From Muribaculaceae bacterium (lineage in GTDB: Bacteria > Bacteroidota > Bacteroidia > Bacteroidales > Muribaculaceae), in assembly GCA_017624155.1 (NCBI GenBank), contig JAGANS010000069.1, forward strand, positions 1-45,675: a DNA stretch of 45,675 nucleotides. The letters are read 5' to 3'. Below the pieces are notes generated by a model. That model saw only the letters and a list, made by a program, of their open reading frames with translations. It ran no database searches and was not told the DNA's origin. This document shows positions 18,092 through 26,585 of the stretch, piece by piece. Position numbers and translations under genes: made by a program. The number at the start of each line of letters is the position of its first letter. Position 1 is the first letter of the stretch.

Positions 18092-18448
18092 TTACTTTGA
18101 TACCACGCGGCGCTCTTTGATACGAGCCTTCTTGCCGGTGAGGGCGCGGAGGTAGTAGAGCTTTGCGCGACGAACCTTACCGTACTTGTTGACTGTGATG
18201 GAGTCGATGAACGGAGATTCGATGGGGAAGATACGTTCAACACCTACGTTGTCGCTCATCTTGCGGACAGTGAAGCGCTTTTTCTTGCCTTCGCCGGAGA
18301 TGCGGATAACGACACCGCGATACTGCTGAATACGTTCCTTGTTGCCTTCCTTGATGCGGTAAGCCACTGTGATGGTGTCGCCGGGGCCAAACTGGGGATG
18401 TTCCTTGCCCGATGCAAATGCCTCTTCGGCAACTTTAATCAGATCCAT
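18092..18448 (-). CDS. rplS: 50S ribosomal protein L19
   Basis: Large-subunit ribosomal protein bL19, which lies at the interface with the 30S subunit. The 118-residue product carries the family's signature segments: [54 protein letters not shown] and a basic C-terminus [16 protein letters not shown]. It is transcribed alone from a consensus promoter with an approximately 80-base leader that can fold into a stem-loop, and it ends at a strong terminator. The usual rimM/trmD neighbours are absent. Confidence 0.98.
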   Translation of the reverse strand: MDLIKVAEEAFASGKEHPQFGPGDTITVAYRIKEGNKERIQQYRGVVIRISGEGKKKRFTVRKMSDNVGVERIFPIESPFIDSITVNKYGKVRRAKLYYLRALTGKKARIKERRVVSK

Positions 18449-18482
18449 TGTAAATATTAAAATTTAAAATGTTAACATTAGA

Positions 18483-18521
18483 CGCAACATTCCCGGGCAG
18501 CCTGTCCCGACAGCGGTTGCG
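18483..18521 (-). promoter_or_regulatory. Stem-loop in the rplS leader
   Basis: Outer arms CGCAAC/GTTGCG (18483-18488 with 18516-18521) enclose an inner CGGG/CCCG stem. It lies inside the predicted rplS 5' leader and is a candidate for control by L19 itself. Whether it matches the known L19 leader families was not testable here. Confidence 0.4.
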
Positions 18522-18532
18522 CTTATCGGGCG

Positions 18533-18564
18533 CAAAGGTAGTGATTTTTTTGTTCACGGACAAA
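18533..18564 (-). promoter_or_regulatory. rplS promoter
   Basis: Minus strand: -7 TACCTTTG (18533-18540) and -33 TTTG (18561-18564), 20 bases apart, a perfect Bacteroidota promoter. Its -33 side lies close to the nagA promoter facing the other way. Confidence 0.85.
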
Positions 18565-18585
18565 TATTTCGGCGGTTTCTTATGC

Positions 18586-18612
18586 TTGATTGATGGCTTT
18601 TTATTAATTTTG
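18586..18612 (+). promoter_or_regulatory. nagA promoter
   Basis: -7 box TAATTTTG at 18605-18612, with a TTG at 18586-18588 (spacing 16, shorter than usual, so the -33 call is weak). The start codon is 23 bases downstream. Confidence 0.6.
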
Positions 18613-18635
18613 CACAAGCAATTAACCCTATAAAC

Positions 18636-19799
18636 ATGACTACACAGATTATCAACGGCACTGTACTGATGCCGTCGGGCAAGTGGCTCGAAAACGCGTC
18701 GGTACTTATCGAAGACTCAAAAATCAAATCAATCAATAGCGGCAGCGAGGTGGTTGCCGACAAGGTAATCGATGCGCGGGGCGGGTATGTTATGCCCGGC
18801 GGCATCGATCTGCATGTGCATGGCGGAGGCGGGGCCGACTTCATGGAGGCCACTCGCGAGGCCTTTGTGACGGCTGCCGAGGCGCATCGCCGGCACGGCA
18901 CTACATCGATATTGCCCACGATGGCATCCTCGACTGTTGAATCGATGCACCGCGCTGCCAAGGTGTGCGACGAACTGATGGCCGATCCGCGCACGGGCAT
19001 TTTGGGCCTGCATTTCGAGGGCCCGTATTTCGCTCCGAAGATGGCCGGCGGCCAGATCCCCGAAAATATACATCTGCCCGACCCGGCGGAGTATCATGAA
19101 TTTGTGGAGAAATATCCGAGCATCAAGCGCTGGGATGCATCGCCCGAACTGCCCGGTGCGCTCGAGTTTGCCTCCTATATGAGTTCGAAGGGAGTCATAG
19201 CCGGTCTGGCGCATACAGCAGCCACCGCCAAAGAGGTGGAGGACGGCTACAATGCCGGATTCTCGCTGGCCACACACTTCTTCAATGCCATGACTACCTC
19301 GCATAAGGTAGGCCCATACAAGCACGAGGGTACCGTCGAGGGCGTGCTGCTGATCGACGACTTTGATGTCGAAGTGATTGCCGACGGCATCCATGTGCCT
19401 GCCCCTATGCTGAAGCTGCTCCACAAGATAAAGGGTACCGACCATGTGTGCCTCGTCACTGACGCACAGGCATGCTCGGCCTCGAATACCGACAAGGCTT
19501 TTGACCCCCGCGTGGTGATATACAACGGTGTGTGCATGCTGGCCGACCACTCGGCCATCGCCGGCAGTTGCGCCACGATGGACCGTCTGATCCGCACTTA
19601 TGTACAGGAGGCCGGCGTCCCCCTGAGCGATGTGGCCCGCATGGCGTCGGAGACACCCGCCAGGGTTATGGGTATCTTTGACCGCAAGGGTAGCCTCGCC
19701 CCCGGCAAGGACGCCGACATGATGATAATGGACAAGGACCTGAATCTCACCCATGTGGTAATGATGGGCGAGGAGGTGGACCTCACTGCCGGTGCGTGA
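18636..19799 (+). CDS. nagA: N-acetylglucosamine-6-phosphate deacetylase
   Basis: Cytosolic amidohydrolase that converts GlcNAc-6-phosphate to glucosamine-6-phosphate and acetate, feeding amino sugars from wall recycling or host glycans into metabolism. At 387 residues it has the normal length. Motifs: DLHVHGGGG (H60, H62), HFEGPYF with the metal ligand E128, GLAHTAA, the histidine of ATHFFNAMT, and HVCLVTDA with the catalytic Asp. It is transcribed alone and converges on the SGNH gene 9 bases beyond its stop. No nagB lies nearby. Confidence 0.96.
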   Translation: MTTQIINGTVLMPSGKWLENASVLIEDSKIKSINSGSEVVADKVIDARGGYVMPGGIDLHVHGGGGADFMEATREAFVTAAEAHRRHGTTSILPTMASSTVESMHRAAKVCDELMADPRTGILGLHFEGPYFAPKMAGGQIPENIHLPDPAEYHEFVEKYPSIKRWDASPELPGALEFASYMSSKGVIAGLAHTAATAKEVEDGYNAGFSLATHFFNAMTTSHKVGPYKHEGTVEGVLLIDDFDVEVIADGIHVPAPMLKLLHKIKGTDHVCLVTDAQACSASNTDKAFDPRVVIYNGVCMLADHSAIAGSCATMDRLIRTYVQEAGVPLSDVARMASETPARVMGIFDRKGSLAPGKDADMMIMDKDLNLTHVVMMGEEVDLTAGA

Positions 19800-19808
19800 G
19801 CCTGAGGC

Positions 19809-20903
19809 TTATCGCCCGGCAGGGCCAATGATCGTTTCGAGCACCGGCTTCATGGCTTCGGCAAACCGGCTGAAGCCGAGGTCGGTGTAATGGTAGTTGT
19901 CGACCGTGGCCTCGACGTTGTCGAGCACACGGTCGGCGCTCATATAATAGATGTGTGGGTCGGTGGCCGCGAGGCAGCGGTAAATGGCGCGCAGCACGTC
20001 ATTTTTGTGCGTGAGTGTGGTGCGCACCTCGCTGTTGAAGCGCCATGCCGGGAACATCGGGCTTTCGACAAGGGGTATGGGAACGTCGGGCCGCGATGCG
20101 CGGAGAATTGCGACGAAGGGCTCGAGGCGGCTTTCAAGGATATCGGCGGTGCAGTTGGGCAGCATGTCGAGAACATATACCGAGGCGTCGCAGCCGGCCA
20201 TGAGGCGGGCGATCTCGGGGTCGAGACGCGCATTGCCGCTGAAGCCCAGATTGATGACCTCGCGGTTGAACATGCGGCCGAGGACCGAAGTGTGTACCAT
20301 GCCGGGGCGCGATGCGCAGCCGCCTTGCAGTATGCTGGTGCCGTACATCACCATGGGGTGGTCGCGGCGCGGCAGATCAACGGCCGGCGGCAACACGCGG
20401 GCGGCTGAGTCGGTGAGGACGTAGAGCGAGTCGACACCGTCGTAGAGCGACAGATAGAGCATATACTCGCGCATGCGCGGCTCCATGTTTTCCATAATGC
20501 ACGAGGCATTGTTGTGCGACGACATCGACGGACGGCCCGAGGCGACGGGTGTCCATGTGGAGTCGTCATCGAGCACGTAGAGGTCGACGCCACGGATGCC
20601 TGTGGCGGTCATGTGATTCATGTTGAACTTGTTGGTGGATTTCCACCGGGCACCTATGGCGGAGGCGTCGCTTCGGAACCGCACGGCCAGGCCGGCCGAA
20701 TGTTTGCCAAGTTCCCACAGATCGGTGCGGATGCTGTCCTTGAGAGAGTCGGGCAGGCGGGAATATGATTTGGAGGCGTCGGGCGCGAGAGTGCCGAGCA
20801 GGGGAAGCGTCGAAGCATCGTGAGCGGCCATCTGCGAGGGCTTGATTGCCTGGAGTGTAAATGACAGTGAAAGAGCTGTGATGAGTGATAAAATGTGCTT
20901 CAT
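19809..20903 (-). CDS. Secreted two-domain SGNH/GDSL hydrolase
   Basis: Predicted esterase or deacetylase of the SGNH fold acting in the periplasm or outside. After a signal peptide (about 1-19) comes a beta-sandwich domain (about 45-175) of the kind found before SGNH domains in carbohydrate esterases. The catalytic domain starts at HPMVMYGTSILQGG with nucleophile S190; GFSGNARLD supplies the oxyanion Gly/Asn, VLDMLPN is block III, and DNYHYTDLGF near the C-terminus holds D335 and H338. It converges on nagA and is divergent from the sugar transporter. Substrate unknown; acetylated glycans are likely. Confidence 0.85.
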   Translation of the reverse strand: MKHILSLITALSLSFTLQAIKPSQMAAHDASTLPLLGTLAPDASKSYSRLPDSLKDSIRTDLWELGKHSAGLAVRFRSDASAIGARWKSTNKFNMNHMTATGIRGVDLYVLDDDSTWTPVASGRPSMSSHNNASCIMENMEPRMREYMLYLSLYDGVDSLYVLTDSAARVLPPAVDLPRRDHPMVMYGTSILQGGCASRPGMVHTSVLGRMFNREVINLGFSGNARLDPEIARLMAGCDASVYVLDMLPNCTADILESRLEPFVAILRASRPDVPIPLVESPMFPAWRFNSEVRTTLTHKNDVLRAIYRCLAATDPHIYYMSADRVLDNVEATVDNYHYTDLGFSRFAEAMKPVLETIIGPAGR

Positions 20904-20929
20904 GTGATAATTGCGGCTGGTTACGGCAG

Positions 20930-20937
20930 CAAAGGTA
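20930..20937 (-). promoter_or_regulatory. -7 promoter box of the SGNH hydrolase gene
   Basis: Minus strand TACCTTTG, 26 bases before the start codon. No -33 element at the expected spacing. It is divergent from the transporter promoter 40 bases away. Confidence 0.55.
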
Positions 20938-20978
20938 GCAATAAAAATCCAAGGTGTCTTAAAATGAGTTTAAAAAAT

Positions 20979-21009
20979 TTTGATAATCGGGATATTCTGA
21001 GTACTTTTG
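20979..21009 (+). promoter_or_regulatory. Promoter of the sugar transporter/sdaA unit
   Basis: -33 TTTG (20979-20982), 19 bases, then -7 TACTTTTG (21002-21009): full consensus. The predicted leader is about 85 bases and contains the hairpin GGCCGC-GAGGAT-GCGGCC at 21034-21051. Confidence 0.85.
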
Positions 21010-21098
21010 CGCAATAATGCCGTAAAGGGCACAGGCCGCGAGGATGCGGCCCGCAGCAATAACTTGTTTAACTTACTTATCATATTATTATTGAATCC

Positions 21099-22970
21099 AT
21101 GAAAAGCAAACCCGATTTAAGCTTTTGGAAATTATGGAACCTGTCGTTCGGGTTCTTCGGCGTCCAGATAGCGTACGCCTTGCAGAGCTCGCAGGTGAGC
21201 CGCATATTCTCGACTATCGGTGCCGACCCGCACGATCTGAGTTACTTCTGGATCCTTCCGCCCCTGATGGGCCTTGTCGTACAGCCCGTGGTAGGCGCTG
21301 CATCCGACAAGACGTGGAATCGCTTCGGCCGCCGACTGCCTTACCTGCTCATCGGCGCTCTTGTGGCTATCGTAGTGATGTGCTTCCTGCCTAATTCGGG
21401 TTCGCTGGGTCTTGGCGTGTCGCAGGCCATCATATTCGGCCTTGTGATGCTGATGTTCCTTGATACATCGATCAATATGGCCATGCAGCCCTTCAAGATG
21501 CTTGTGGGCGACTTTGTCAACGAGAAGCAGAAGGGGCTTGCCTATTCGATACAGTCGTTCCTGTGCAACGCCGGCTCGGTGGTGGGCTATATCGCTCCTA
21601 TCGTCCTGGCGCTGTTCCTCAGCAATACCGCTCCTGCGGGCGAGGTTCCGCCTACGGTTACCTGGGCCTTCTACATCGGTGCCGCCGTACTGCTGCTGTG
21701 TGTAATATACACCTTCGCCAAGGTGAAGGAGATGCCCCCTCACGAATATGCCCAGTATCAGGGCAAGCCGTCCGATGCCGCCGACACGCACAAAGAAAAG
21801 GTAAATGTGGTGAAACTGCTGGCCCGAGCCCCCAAGGTGTTCTGGACAGTCGGCATCGTGCAGTTCTTCTGCTGGGCCGCTTTCCTGTATATGTGGACAT
21901 ATTCGACCGACGCTATCGCCGGTCATGCCTTCGGCGCCCCCTCGACCGACATCGTGACAGGCGTTACAGTCGACGGCAAAGCCTACAACGATAAATTCGT
22001 ATTCAACGGCATGCGTCCTGTGATTCAGGACGGACGGCTTGCCATCGGCGGTATCGAGGTCGACGGTCAGTATTATGAACCCGTCACCGTAACGGTCGAC
22101 GGTGATACCGTGATCTCAGGCCGTCAGGTGGTGTACAGTTATGGTGTGGCCAAGGCTGAGATCAACCCCGCCGGTCGTGGCAAGCTGGCTGAGCCGGGTC
22201 AGACCCTCGTGATCGACAATCTGCCCCCGATGCCTGTTCTTGAGGGCGCCTCGACAGTGTCGGAACTCTCGCTCGTGCAGCCCGGCACCTCGCTTACCCT
22301 GGCACATATCGCCAAGGAGCAGCCCAACGGTGAGTATGTGCTTGACCAGACGAGCGCCATCCCCGCCATTAATGATGTCGCAGCCATAGACGTGAACTAC
22401 TCGACGGTGCTTAACGCCTCATCGCAGCAATATCAGGATGCCGGCGACTGGAACGGCGTGCTGCTCGCCATTCAGGCCATAGCCGCCGTGCTGTGGGCCG
22501 TGGTACTGGCACAGTTTAAGAAGCGCAAGCCGGCCTACTCGCTGTCGCTGCTTATCGGTGCAGTGGGCTTCGCATCGGTATTCTTCATCACCGACAAATA
22601 TATGCTCGGTGTAAGCTATGCCCTGATGGGCTGCGCCTGGGCCGCAATGCTCGCCATGCCGTTCACCATTCTCACCAATGCCCTTGCAGGCGACCATATC
22701 GGCACATATCTGGGCCTGTTCAACTGCACGATCTGCATACCCCAGATTATCGCGGCTCTGTGTGGTGGCGCTATCCTGCACTGCTTCGCTCCCGCAGCCA
22801 ACGGCGCTCCTGCCACAGTGTGGATGTTAGTGGTATCGGGTGTGCTGATGCTCATCGGCTCGATCGCTGTATGGAATATCAAGGAGACGTTCGGCTCGCA
22901 GACCGGCGCGGCCGGCAAGCCACTCGACGCCATGGCCGAGTCGCAGATGGTAGCCGACGAAGATATTTAA
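21099..22970 (+). CDS. SLC45/GPH-like MFS sugar transporter with inserted domain
   Basis: Inner-membrane sugar:proton symporter of the major facilitator superfamily, related to sucrose/maltose carriers of the SLC45/GPH type. Visible family motifs: FGVQIAYALQSSQVSRIF in helix 1, PLMGLVVQPVVGAASDKTWNRFGRR between helices 2 and 3, and DTSINMAMQPFKMLVGDFV. At 623 residues it is about 150 longer than typical homologues: after helix 7 (WAAFLYMWTYSTDAI) an extra, beta-rich, polar segment from about 275 to 445 precedes helix 8 (WNGVLLAIQAIAAVLWAV). That loop should face the periplasm. sdaA follows after 21 bases, so the two are probably co-transcribed. The transported sugar is unknown. Confidence 0.85.
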   Translation: MKSKPDLSFWKLWNLSFGFFGVQIAYALQSSQVSRIFSTIGADPHDLSYFWILPPLMGLVVQPVVGAASDKTWNRFGRRLPYLLIGALVAIVVMCFLPNSGSLGLGVSQAIIFGLVMLMFLDTSINMAMQPFKMLVGDFVNEKQKGLAYSIQSFLCNAGSVVGYIAPIVLALFLSNTAPAGEVPPTVTWAFYIGAAVLLLCVIYTFAKVKEMPPHEYAQYQGKPSDAADTHKEKVNVVKLLARAPKVFWTVGIVQFFCWAAFLYMWTYSTDAIAGHAFGAPSTDIVTGVTVDGKAYNDKFVFNGMRPVIQDGRLAIGGIEVDGQYYEPVTVTVDGDTVISGRQVVYSYGVAKAEINPAGRGKLAEPGQTLVIDNLPPMPVLEGASTVSELSLVQPGTSLTLAHIAKEQPNGEYVLDQTSAIPAINDVAAIDVNYSTVLNASSQQYQDAGDWNGVLLAIQAIAAVLWAVVLAQFKKRKPAYSLSLLIGAVGFASVFFITDKYMLGVSYALMGCAWAAMLAMPFTILTNALAGDHIGTYLGLFNCTICIPQIIAALCGGAILHCFAPAANGAPATVWMLVVSGVLMLIGSIAVWNIKETFGSQTGAAGKPLDAMAESQMVADEDI

Positions 22971-22991
22971 CCGAATATTAAACAGTAAGAT

Positions 22992-24188
22992 ATGGAATCA
23001 ATACGCCAGCTGTTCAAGATAGGCAACGGCCCGTCGTCGTCGCACACGATGGGCCCGCGCAAGGCGGCCCTGCTCTTTGCCGACGCAGCCGCCGGTGCGG
23101 CACGGTGCGAGGTGACTCTGTTTGGCTCGCTCGCCGCCACAGGCAAGGGCCACCTTACCGACAAGGCCATCCTCGATGTGCTTCGGCCGGTAATGCCAAC
23201 CGAGATCATCTGGAAGCCCGAAACGGTGCTGCCTTTCCACACGAATGCAATGACATTCAGAGCCTTCGATTCCGAGAATCACGAGACGATCGCCCGCACC
23301 TACTACTCGGTAGGCGGGGGTGATATCGTGCTCGACGGCGAGTCGCGAGTGCCGGCGCAGTCGATATATCCCCTGTGCAAGATCAAGGATATACAGGACT
23401 GGTGCGAGAAGACGGGCAAGTCGTACTGGGAATACGTCGGCGAAAACGAAGGCTCCGATATATGGGATTACCTCGCTGAAGTGTGGCGAGTGATGAAGGC
23501 TGCTGTGGAACGCGGCATCGAGGCCGAGGGCGTGTTGCCCGGCGGCCTTGGCGTTCGCCGCAAGGCCGTGAGCTATTATGTGCATGCCGCCGGCTACAAC
23601 TCGTCGCTCAAATCGCGCGGTCTGGTATATGCCTATGCACTGGCCGTGAGCGAGGAGAACGCCTCGGGCGGCCAGATAGTGACGGCGCCTACCTGTGGCT
23701 CGTGCGGCATAGTGCCGGCAGTGCTCTACCACCTGCACACCTCCAAAGGCTTCTCCGAGCAGCGCATACTGCGTGCCCTGGCTACAGCCGGCCTGTTCGG
23801 CAACGTAGTGAAGCACAACGCCTCGGTATCGGGTGCCGAGGTGGGCTGTCAGGGCGAGGTCGGCGTGGCATGTGCCATGGCTGCCGCTGCAGCCTCGCAA
23901 CTGTTCGGCGGCACCCCCGCTCAGATTGAGTATTCGGCAGAGATGGGTCTCGAACACCACCTCGGACTCACATGCGACCCCGTGTGCGGACTGGTACAGA
24001 TACCATGCATTGAGCGCAATGCATACGCCGCAGCCCGCGCCCTTGACGCCAACCTGTATGCAGCCTTCTCCGACGGACGCCACTCCGTGGATTTCGACCG
24101 TATAGTGGAAGTGATGAAGCAGACAGGTCACGACATCCCGTCGCTCTACAAAGAAACAGCTCAGGGCGGTCTTGCCGTGATAAAATAA
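22992..24188 (+). CDS. sdaA: L-serine dehydratase, iron-sulfur type, single chain
   Basis: Cytosolic enzyme that deaminates L-serine to pyruvate and ammonia using an oxygen-labile 4Fe-4S cluster. The beta domain (about 1-150, starting with the SSSHTMGPRKAA signature) and the alpha domain (from about 165) are joined in one chain of 398 residues. Cysteines likely to hold the cluster are in APTCGSCGIVPAVL and LTCDPVCGLVQIPCIERNA. It is in a probable operon with the sugar transporter upstream (21-base gap). Its stop lies 40 bases before the tRNA promoter -7 box. Confidence 0.95.
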   Translation: MESIRQLFKIGNGPSSSHTMGPRKAALLFADAAAGAARCEVTLFGSLAATGKGHLTDKAILDVLRPVMPTEIIWKPETVLPFHTNAMTFRAFDSENHETIARTYYSVGGGDIVLDGESRVPAQSIYPLCKIKDIQDWCEKTGKSYWEYVGENEGSDIWDYLAEVWRVMKAAVERGIEAEGVLPGGLGVRRKAVSYYVHAAGYNSSLKSRGLVYAYALAVSEENASGGQIVTAPTCGSCGIVPAVLYHLHTSKGFSEQRILRALATAGLFGNVVKHNASVSGAEVGCQGEVGVACAMAAAAASQLFGGTPAQIEYSAEMGLEHHLGLTCDPVCGLVQIPCIERNAYAAARALDANLYAAFSDGRHSVDFDRIVEVMKQTGHDIPSLYKETAQGGLAVIK

Positions 24189-24204
24189 AAACACTGTGCA
24201 AACA

Positions 24205-24236
24205 CTTGCAAAAACCAAAATAAAGTCGTACCTTTG
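24205..24236 (+). promoter_or_regulatory. tRNA-Ser promoter
   Basis: -33 CTTG (24205-24208), 20 bases, -7 TACCTTTG (24229-24236). The mature tRNA begins 14 bases downstream. Confidence 0.75.
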
Positions 24237-24250
24237 CACCGCAAAACCAC

Positions 24251-24340
<90 letters not shown>

Positions 24341-24349
24341 AACAAAATT

Positions 24350-24392
24350 AAATCCGCTGTAAGTCAACAGCTTGCGGCGGATTTTATTTTAT
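24350..24392 (+). terminator. Terminator of the tRNA-Ser gene
   Basis: 14-bp stem with two G.U pairs (24350-24363 with 24371-24384), followed by a T-rich tract. Confidence 0.75.
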
Positions 24393-24484
24393 ATACATAC
24401 AAAAAATACATACAAATTTGCCATGTTGTAGGACAACTTTATCGGGGGCGGAAGCGTTATAGTATAAATAAAAATGTTACTGTC

Positions 24485-24925
24485 ATGAAAAAGATTGTAC
24501 TGATGTTGGCCATGGCTCTTGGCCTTACTTTTGCAGCTTCGGCCAAGGATACATACGCGCACGATGCCTCGGTATTGCCCGAGGCTGCACGCACTACCAT
24601 AAGCAATAATTTCAAGGCCAAGGTGAGCGTGGTGAAAATCGAGAAGACTATGGGCCGGATTGATGAATATGAGGTCATCCTTACCGACGGCTCTGAAATA
24701 TCGTTTGACCGCAACGGTAACTGGGACAATGTCGAGGTCAATAATACCGCATCGGTGCCGAAGGGCTTCGTGCCTAAAGGCGTGGGCGAATATGTGAAGA
24801 AGAATCATTCGGGCACACGGGTTGTCGGTGTCGATAAGGACCGCAGCGGCTATGAGGTCGAGCTCTCCAATGGCATAGACCTGAAATTTGACCGTGCCGG
24901 CAATTTTTTAAAATATGATGACTGA
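24485..24925 (+). CDS. Secreted PepSY-like protein (DUF2874 type)
   Basis: A 146-residue secreted protein with a signal peptide (about 1-20, ending ASA). The mature part shows two copies of the PepSY-like pattern (PF11396): IEKTMGRIDEYEVILTDGSE...FDRNGNWDNV and VDKDRSGYEVELSNGIDLKFDRAGNFL, each a short helix plus a beta hairpin. Such proteins are common in Bacteroidales and are thought to bind or inhibit partners in the periplasm; the role is not established. The ATG at 24485 is chosen because it starts the signal peptide. A weak promoter-like CAAATTTG lies at 24413-24420. Confidence 0.8.
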   Translation: MKKIVLMLAMALGLTFAASAKDTYAHDASVLPEAARTTISNNFKAKVSVVKIEKTMGRIDEYEVILTDGSEISFDRNGNWDNVEVNNTASVPKGFVPKGVGEYVKKNHSGTRVVGVDKDRSGYEVELSNGIDLKFDRAGNFLKYDD

Positions 24926-24954
24926 CGGCTGATATTTCGGCAATGCAAGAAAAG

Positions 24955-25006
24955 GCGCCGGAATCGTAATCAGAGTGATTATGGTTCCGGCGTCCTTTTA
25001 TTTTGT
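24955..25006 (+). terminator. Terminator of the PepSY-like gene
   Basis: Stem 24955-24972 with 24976-24993 (about 17 pairs including wobbles, loop GAG), followed by CCTTTTATTTT. Confidence 0.8.
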
Positions 25007-25017
25007 TATACCGCCAA

Positions 25018-25034
25018 ATCTATTGATAAGAGAT
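25018..25034 (+). repeat. Left inverted repeat of a candidate invertible promoter
   Basis: ATCTATTGATAAGAGAT, a near-palindrome whose centre reads GAT. It matches the reverse complement of the sequence at 25194-25210 at 16 of 17 positions. Confidence 0.6.
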
Positions 25035-25193
25035 GTTTATTGTTTTTAAACAGTTGTGTATCTGGTGATTATTATATGGGCCGGGTTGTATATGATAGTT
25101 AAATGACAAAAAAAAATTGAAATTAAAAGACAAAAAATGGTTACACAATGGCAAATAATCAAATATATTTAGTAACTTTGTAGTCCAATCCAA
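25035..25193. promoter_or_regulatory. Candidate invertible segment carrying the fimbrial promoter
   Basis: An AT-rich 159-base stretch bounded by the inverted repeats. It contains the -7 box TAACTTTG at 25173-25180 pointing at the fimbrial operon, which would be the ON orientation; transcription would start close to the right repeat. No reading frame of interest is inside. A second TAnnTTTG match (TAGTTTTG, 25228-25235) lies outside the segment and could give basal transcription. The rest of 25011-25334 holds no gene. Confidence 0.55.
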
Positions 25194-25210
25194 ATCTCTT
25201 ATCAAGAGAT
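25194..25210 (-). repeat. Right inverted repeat of a candidate invertible promoter
   Basis: ATCTCTTATCAAGAGAT on the plus strand, with 7-bp arms around ATC. The centre is the reverse complement of that in the left copy, so recombination between the two would invert, not delete, the DNA between them. Confidence 0.6.
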
Positions 25211-25334
25211 GCAGCTCGATAGTCCGTTAGTTTTGCAAGGCAGAGGCACTGTAATACGCTGATTATAGGTATTGTATGATAATATTACAAGTGCTTGCTC
25301 TCGATAAGGCCGGAATTAATGAACCATCGTACAC

Positions 25335-26585
25335 ATGACTTCAAACTTTAATTATAAAAGGGACATGGACTCCCATGCCGCAAACACCCAGCCTCCGCCC
25401 TTTTCCGGGTGGGTGGCCGACGTAGCGCGTGTATGTGTGTTGGTGGCATTCTTTATTCTGACAACATTGTCGGCCATCGATATGTCGGCGCAGACCCATC
25501 GCACCACGGTATATTTTCGTGTCGGAAAAGCTGATATAGATACTGCCATATTCGGCAACAGTGCGTCGCTTGACTCCTTGCGGCACGTTGCGGCCGAAAT
25601 AGCCGCTGACAGCACACTGGCCATAGCCGCAATTCATTACGAGGGCTATGCTTCGCCCGAAGGCCCCGAGGCTCTCAACCGTCGGCTCTCTCGGCAGCGT
25701 TGTAGGGCTCTCGAGAATTATGTGCGCGGATATTTCCCCGGGCTCGACTCCGTATCCACCTGCGGCGTTGCTGTATATGACAGCACCGTTGCCACGGCTT
25801 ATGCCCGGGCTACGGCTGCCGGGCGCAGACGCATGGTCCGTGATTTCGGACATCTGCGCTGCGCGTCGGTAACTGTCGATTGCCGGCCCGTATCTGCCGG
25901 ATCTTGTGATACTGTGGTCGAAATGCTCGCACCTGATACGGTATGCGTGGCAGCCGCCGACACAGTGGGGGCCGAAGAAATTGTGACCGAAGTATATGCA
26001 GAATATATATCGGTCGACACGATGCCCGTTCGCGGCGGCAAGCCGCTTTATATTGGGCTGAGAACCAATATGCTGTATGACGCAGCACTTATTCCGACCC
26101 TTGGTGCGGACGTATACGTGGGCCGCAAGTTCAGCATCAGCGGCCAGTGGAGCTATGCATGGTGGAGTCACGACGTGCGCCACCGCTACTGGCGCTATTA
26201 TGGCGGCGACCTGGGTGTGCGGCTGTGGTTTGGCCGGCAGGCCAAGGCCAAGCCGCTCACAGGCCATCATATCGGTATATACGGCCAGTTGTTCACCTAC
26301 GACTTTGAAACCGGCGGCAAGGGCCAGATGGGTGCGAAGTTCAACTATGGCGGCGGTATCGAATATGGATTTTCTCTGCCTGTCGGACGAAGGCTCAACA
26401 TCGACTTCTCGTTAGGCGCCGGCTTCATCACCGGACGCTACCACAAATATACCCCCGTCGACGGGCACTATGTGTGGCAGTCGACCCACAACCGCCGCTG
26501 GTTTGGCCCGACAAAAGCCGAGATATCGCTGGTGTGGCTGATAGGCCGCGGCAACTATAACGCCCGGAAAGGAGGTGGCGAATGA
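25335..26585 (+). CDS. DUF3575 outer-membrane protein of the fimbrial operon
   Basis: First gene of a Mfa/Fim-type fimbrial operon. It encodes 416 residues: a hydrophobic N-terminal segment (about 24-50), an OmpA-like domain (about 55-170) with HYEGYASPEGPEALNRRLSRQR, a linker, and a C-terminal DUF3575 beta-barrel-like domain from about 235 (LYIGLRTNMLYDAALIPTLG, FSISGQWSYAWWSHD). Proteins of this type are thought to sit in the outer membrane and help anchor or assemble fimbriae. An alternative in-frame ATG at 25365 is preceded by AAAAGGGA and may be the real start. It overlaps the next gene by four bases. Confidence 0.82.
   Translation: MTSNFNYKRDMDSHAANTQPPPFSGWVADVARVCVLVAFFILTTLSAIDMSAQTHRTTVYFRVGKADIDTAIFGNSASLDSLRHVAAEIAADSTLAIAAIHYEGYASPEGPEALNRRLSRQRCRALENYVRGYFPGLDSVSTCGVAVYDSTVATAYARATAAGRRRMVRDFGHLRCASVTVDCRPVSAGSCDTVVEMLAPDTVCVAAADTVGAEEIVTEVYAEYISVDTMPVRGGKPLYIGLRTNMLYDAALIPTLGADVYVGRKFSISGQWSYAWWSHDVRHRYWRYYGGDLGVRLWFGRQAKAKPLTGHHIGIYGQLFTYDFETGGKGQMGAKFNYGGGIEYGFSLPVGRRLNIDFSLGAGFITGRYHKYTPVDGHYVWQSTHNRRWFGPTKAEISLVWLIGRGNYNARKGGGE

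Noticed and set aside
25015-25022. Minus-strand TAGATTTG box overlapping the left inverted repeat as a second, outward promoter
   Set aside because: No -33 partner at the right spacing; one short match in AT-rich DNA is not enough.
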